Shown here: one piece after another, positions 59,345 through 64,000 of the stretch | Layout: the number at the start of each line of letters is the position of its first letter | How positions within the stretch are numbered: position 1 is the first letter of the stretch | Source of the DNA: Ipomoea triloba | Taxonomy: Eukaryota; Streptophyta; Magnoliopsida; Solanales; Convolvulaceae | Assembly: GCF_003576645.1 (NCBI RefSeq) | Contig: NC_044916.1 | Span: forward strand, 3,448,123-3,512,122 | DNA length: 64,000 bases | Direction: 5' to 3' | Notes under the pieces: model-generated | Database searches by the model: none | Told to the model about the DNA's origin: nothing | Seen by the model: the letters and a program-made list of their open reading frames with translations, nothing else | Position numbers and translations under genes: made by a program

Positions 59345-60479
59345 TAGAACAGTTAAAAGTTTTAAAGATCAGACAACCATGGATGTGACACTGCATATAT
59401 TCATTAGGTATAGTAGTATCACGTACAATCACGGTTGTCTAAAAAGAAATTTAATTTGCTACCTCCATATATAGTCTTTTAACTTGTTTTGTTATTATTA
59501 TTTTTTATATAAAGTTGTCCAATTCATCAAGTCAAATAACTGTCAAAACTAAAATAAGTATTTGTGGAAGATTGGTTAAGTGTAACTGTGTAAGTAGCTG
59601 ATGAAGAGACAATGTTAGGATCTGCAGGTTACACTATTTTGTCAATTTAAGGTACTTCATTGAAGTTTTGTTAGTTAAGAGATCCGATTGCACTATTTAT
59701 TCAACTTATAATGCATACTTAATAATTTTCCTATTTATTATTATTTATAAAATAATTATAATATCAATCATATCCATTACAATAATGTATATCAACCAAC
59801 ATCATATAAATTTTCTATTAGGTCAAGCTATAGTTGCCGCTGTGTGAGAATTTCACTTAATGTGGTGATCTCCTTGTAGACACCAGACACTGGTTCTCCC
59901 ATCTAATAAACTGCTAAGTCATTGTGATTTACTCATTTATTATCTTGTTGAGTTGTGATGTAAAAACATTGAAAGGGAGAAAAAAAAAATTACACAAAAT
60001 ATGCTCTTACTTATAAATTAACAGCACTACGAATTAATGAATTCAAATGAAAACATGTGTATTAATTTATGTGCGAAAAACAGAATGCATGAATGTTAGT
60101 CGTGATTTACTTTATTCACTGGCGAGTGTCCCCAAATGTACGGCCCAGATCCTTTCTGTAGATCCCCTCGGATCCGCACCGTTCCAGTAGCGAGTGGACA
60201 GTCAACGCCTCGAAAAAGAGTCAAAAGAAGAATCTCTCTGTCACTCTGTGTGCATGCGCTTGTACTGCACCGCAAGTGAGGTCGCGTGCGGGGGCGTAGA
60301 AAACTTTAGGTGCGTGCGTGTGAATTTTAGGTCTCTGTCAGATTGGTGTGGGTCCGTCGGCCGGGTCAAAGAATTATACTTTCTTTAATTTTTAACTCCA
60401 AGGATACGATAGAGCATTTGAAATGATATAAATTGTAAATTATAATAATTCAAATAAATATATAGGATAGATATTTACT
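59345..60479. other. Unassigned; GC-rich patch at 60120-60385
   Basis: The GC-rich patch has GATCCCCTCGGATCCGCACC and many CG dinucleotides; a 64-codon frame (60194-60388, +) shows no motif. It could be a promoter-like island or transposon piece. The rest is AT-rich. Confidence 0.35.
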
Positions 60480-60605
60480 TACTGTTACAATGAGCCCCTC
60501 ACTTTAAGAGGTTACTCCAAAATTGAGATGGTGAGACTTAATTTCTGATCTTTCTTTTCAAATTTCACCATTATGACCAACTGAGCTATCCATGCGGGCA
60601 AGAGA
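60480..60605 (-). mobile_element. tRNA-derived SINE, minus strand
   Basis: On the minus strand GCATGGATAGCTCAGTTGGT contains an exact pol III box A (TAGCTCAGTTGGT, 60576-60588). A degenerate box B (GAAATTAAGTCTC) follows about 40 bases later. It is too diverged to be a functional tRNA: no acceptor stem or clear anticodon arm is seen. Confidence 0.6.
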
Positions 60606-61688
60606 TTTTATATTACCTTAGAGAATGTTAGAATGCTGAGAATGTTAAATTACTAGAAATGTTAGATTCATATGTTTGGTTAAAAATGAGGTATGTAATA
60701 TAAACCTGTTTGGTTTAAGGGTTATCTTTTATGTTATACTATTTTTTTCAACTTTAATACACTTAACATATTTTCGTGTATTTCAAAAATAATTATGACG
60801 TAATAAGAAATAAAATAAAATATATAATTACAAAAAAATAATTATATATGATATGTATAATAAGCAAACATAAAATATATATTTCATAATAATTATAATT
60901 AAAATGACAAAAATAGCAAATATGCATGGGAATGTTAAGAATATCTAAGATTTGTAAGAGAATCACATTCCCTTCAAAATTCTACGTGGAAGGTAATCAG
61001 GGTATATTACATTCCTTATGAAAAGTTGTATTTTATTAGGAAAGTTAGATAACATGAATCAAACATGGGAATATGACATTCCAAAGCTCACATTCATTTT
61101 GGTTAATTCTTACTTCATCATTTTTGCTCATTTACATGGCAAGTTATAAATTATTTAATAAGTCATTTTATCATGTGGGTCCTATTGAAAGTGTTTAAAT
61201 CAATAGTATGAGTGTGACAATAAAATTAAGAGTAGAGTTTGGGAGTAGATGTAACAATTTTTTGGGGCCAATTACGTCTCAAATTCATATTGTGAGATGA
61301 ACTCTAATATATATTCTAACCTTGTTCTTTGGTTAAAAAAAAAAAAACTTGTAACAATTGAAGATTTACTTTGGATAAAGGTTGTTTTGTGATCCTAACC
61401 AAAAAATGATATGTGAGGTAAACCAATCTAAGTTATTCATAACTAATCAAGTTAAATCAATAAAGTCTGTAACAACTTTCCACTATATCAAATTTGAACA
61501 TTGTGGTTATCAAGCTAAATGTATAACCAATTTGGTTAGGATTACCATGTTTTAACCTTGCAATATATAATATGTGAATAGTAAGTAAATTAATTGAAAA
61601 TACATAATATGTACATGTGCATAATCTGAAACAAGATCTACAATGCACATGGTAACTTTTGATTTATAATATAAAAATTAAGGGTCAC
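60606..61688. other. Unassigned; possible MITE ~60630-61090
   Basis: ATGTTTGGTTAAAAATGAGG near 60680 and AACATGAATCAAACATGGGA near 61055 are the kind of facing words found at MITE ends, but boundaries are unclear. No gene. Confidence 0.3.
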
Positions 61689-62058
61689 ACTTGTGTGAGG
61701 CCGTCTTACGGATTCTTATTCGTGAGATAATGTGTCGGGTCAGGTCGAAGCAACATGCAAAAGTCATACTTATATGTTCAAATATAATACTAATCAGAAT
61801 ACAATTTTTGTTACTTATAAGATAAAAAGTATTACATTTTTCATAATAAGTAATGTTGATAAGTGCCCTTACTTATAAGGGAAAATATAATACTTTTGAA
61901 TCAAAATGTAAAAGTATTGTATTTTCAGTTAAAAATATTAAATTTACCCTTGTAAGTAACAAATAATTTATTCATGATTAGTATGGCATTTGTGCGTATA
62001 AATATTACATTTTCATCTTGACTCGACTCGACACATGGTGAGACGGTCTTACACAAGT
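61689..62058. mobile_element. MITE with GTGAGACGGTCTTAC ends, 370 bp
   Basis: The left end ACTTGTGTGAGGCCGTCTTA and the inverted right end ACTTGTGTAAGACCGTCTCA match well. The next inner block (TGTGTCGGGTCAGGTCGAAG against TGTGTCGAGTCGAGTCAAGA) also matches. No ORF. Confidence 0.75.
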
Positions 62059-62439
62059 TTTTGTCAAAAAATTAATGGATTTTGTTACAAGTTTAGTTTT
62101 TATGTATTACAAATTAAGATTTTCTCAAAAAAAAAAAAAAGTATTACAAATTAAGATAAATTTACAAAGTATTAAAAATTAACATATTATATATATAAAA
62201 AAAAATAAAATTATATTGAATGTGAATATTGGTGTACGGTATTACATTGCGGGGCGGGTGAGTGGGTCAAAGCGGTCAGATGGGGCGTGGGGCCGTTTGG
62301 ACTCGTGTGGAGTGGCTGATTTGGTCAATTGGTGATGAAGGGGTCACGTGAAAGGTAAGTCTGTTTGTTCGGCCGAGACTCAGAGGGAAGAAGAAATGCC
62401 ATTCACTTTCTCTCCTTTTCATGATGCCTGCTTTTTATA
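62059..62439. other. Unassigned; short GC-rich stretch
   Basis: The segment 62245-62350 is GC-rich (GCGGGGCGGGTGAGTGGGTC). No gene seen. Confidence 0.35.
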
Positions 62440-62885
62440 CGTTGAAAAATGCTTACCACATATTATCAACAATGCTGCACAATTATATTTTAAAAAAGTC
62501 CATTGTAAAGTAATAGTAGGCATTGGTACCATCTTGTCAATGTTACCTTAACATACTAATATACCATAATAATTAGTGAACTATTACATTTAACTAAAAA
62601 AATAACTTAGTAATAAAATTTAATTAAAAATTATTAATGGTACATTTTAATCTTTTAAAATTATTATAGAATCTCGTAAATTACATTTGGCCAGGTTCAT
62701 GTAAATAGTCACATTACTTCTATTTAAACCACTTATGTACCGATTGAAATTTCTACCTGGTTCATGTAAATAGTCACATTACTTCTATTTAAACCACTTA
62801 TGTACCGATTGAAATTTCTACCTTTTCACAATTTCAGTTATTTAAATTCACTTTTCACTATAAATGGTGCAAATAGCAATACCCT
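62440..62885. mobile_element. MITE-like element related to 6300-6830
   Basis: Shares GCTGCACAATTATATTTTAA, then AGTAATAGTAGGCATTGG, then TGTCAATGTTACCTTAAC and the right-hand GTGCAAATAGCAATACCC with the copy at 6300-6830. It contains a 65-bp tandem duplication at about 62694-62823 (GGTTCATGTAAATAGTCACA twice, apparently identical), a recent event. Confidence 0.65.
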
Positions 62886-63957
62886 TCTCAATTTAATGAA
62901 ACGAGTGTAAAGTTGTAAATCCCAAGTCACCACTTGCCACTTTAGGCAAGATCCGTCAAAGGTGGCAAATTTGGGCCTTGGATGATTAGGATGTGCATGA
63001 GTTAATGCTGTTGTATAGGCTGATTGAAGACAAGCTGAAAAGCAACTAATCATAGTTTTATAACTTTAATAATAACTCATATTTAAACATAATCTCTCTC
63101 CTACTTAGCATACAAATCTTGGATAAAGGCGACTGTGGACAACATCATAACTCACAAACAACATTATTTGGTAGAGTAGGGGGTTTCTTAGGAACATGAC
63201 CTAATAGGGGTTCTTAGGAACATGACCTAATCATACTATGGATTCCTAGGCTATGTTTAGCTATATATATGTGATCCACATTGTGACCTAGTATAAATTT
63301 AAAGTTAAAAAATGTGAAATAATATTGACTTTGTACACGATACAGACTCAAATACTTCATCATTCATTTACTTTGAGGTGATACTAAGCATAAAAATTAC
63401 GTGTCAATCAACACGTTAGAATTTAGTCTAGTGAAAATGTTCTATTTAAATTAAAAGTTTAAATTAACTTACTAATGCAAGGTTAAAATTTCAATCTAGA
63501 TCAAGTTTTTCTCGGAACAAAGTGTCAAATTCTACGACCTTTTACGGGAGACAACTTTTTTAATAGGTCAAAAATGTGAAGTCTTTTGACTTCTTACAAC
63601 AAATGGTAAAAGTACATATTTAATATTTTATATATTTTATCCTCAACTTCAACTCTTTAATCCAAAAAAATTAAAAATTCACCGTGTTTTGTGAACCATG
63701 ATAAAATTTGTGATTTTATACATAAAAATGATAAAATTGCTATTAGTTATAACAAAATCATGACATCACACATTGTAAATAGGTTTAGGAAAAAATGTCA
63801 AATAAGCTATTAAACTTTTACACATTGTGCAATTGAACCATCGATTCCATCAAACAAAAAAAGTGTGTAATTGAACCATTAAAAACTCAAAAATTGTGCA
63901 AATAACATTTTTTACAGGTTTTTTCTAAATTTCCCTTAAATATGATGCCATAATGTC

Positions 63958-64000
<43 letters not shown>
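62886..64000. other. Unassigned; (TA) microsatellite at window end
   Basis: A short 31-bp word (GGGTTCTTAGGAACATGACC-type) occurs twice near 63180-63230. From about 63790 (TCAAATAAGCTATTAAACTT, then AATTGAACCAT twice) a repeat-like piece begins and is cut by the window edge in a TA run (63964-63999). No gene. Confidence 0.4.

Noticed and set aside
60480..60605. Functional tRNA gene
   Set aside because: Exact box A only; acceptor stem, anticodon arm and a good box B are missing, so a SINE is preferred.

Overview
This is nuclear DNA from a flowering plant, almost certainly a eudicot. The evidence is intron-split genes with GT..AG junctions for plant protein families, very AT-rich intergenic DNA, and dense small transposons (MITEs, SINEs, LINE and PIF/Harbinger remnants). 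An asterid such as a Convolvulaceae species is a guess from the style of the repeats and is not proven here. Two N gaps (477 and 810 bases) and one isolated N show a draft scaffold.

Genes. Six protein genes can be supported. (1) 7867-8433 (+) is a small single-pass membrane or secreted protein whose C-terminal half is about 3.4 tandem copies of a 32-residue unit; it is not recognised. (2) 16876-17328 (+) is a secreted Gly-rich/Cys-rich protein with signal peptide, His run and eight cysteines. (3) 18641-26728 (-) is a complete 13-exon SCAMP (secretory carrier membrane protein, 310 aa by my splicing); the 810-base gap lies in its second intron and does not touch coding sequence. (4) 28926-33733 (-) is a DUF707 protein of 353 aa in 13 coding exons plus an upstream 5' UTR exon with an overlapping upstream ORF. 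(5) 39951-41767 (-) is mitochondrial ribosomal protein mL53 (127 aa, two exons, the second only 27 bp). (6) 44215-45488 (-) is a two-exon single-pass membrane protein of unknown function (164 aa). Gene 6 appears again at 48330-49603 inside a 4115-bp repeat that looks identical and is joined to the first copy by a single N, so the second copy is probably an assembly artefact. An older, diverged 1-kb duplication at 37315-38340 carries only its last exon.

Layout. 1-7.7 kb: transposon debris (LINE, PIF/Harbinger, MITEs, a 24-bp A/T array, a gap). 7.7-8.4 kb: repeat-protein gene. 8.4-16.8 kb: intergenic, with two adjacent inverted-repeat elements filled with minisatellites. 16.9-17.3 kb: Gly/Cys-rich gene. 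18.6-26.7 kb: SCAMP. 28.9-35.0 kb: DUF707. 35.3-36.2 kb: a MITE nested in a MITE nested in a MITE. 37.3-45.5 kb: partial duplicate, mL53, membrane protein. 46.6-50.7 kb: probable false duplicate. 50.7-64 kb: gene-free by my reading, full of MITEs, SINEs and minisatellite-bearing elements.

The genes are unrelated housekeeping or cell-surface functions (endomembrane trafficking, mitochondrial translation, wall or secreted proteins), with no sign of a cluster working together. The most distinctive feature is a set of gene-less inverted-repeat elements whose interior is a private minisatellite, different in each element (1.3, 12.7, 13.3 and 50.6 kb, perhaps also 51.2 and 56 kb). One has a clean 10-bp target duplication, suggesting a Mutator-like origin.
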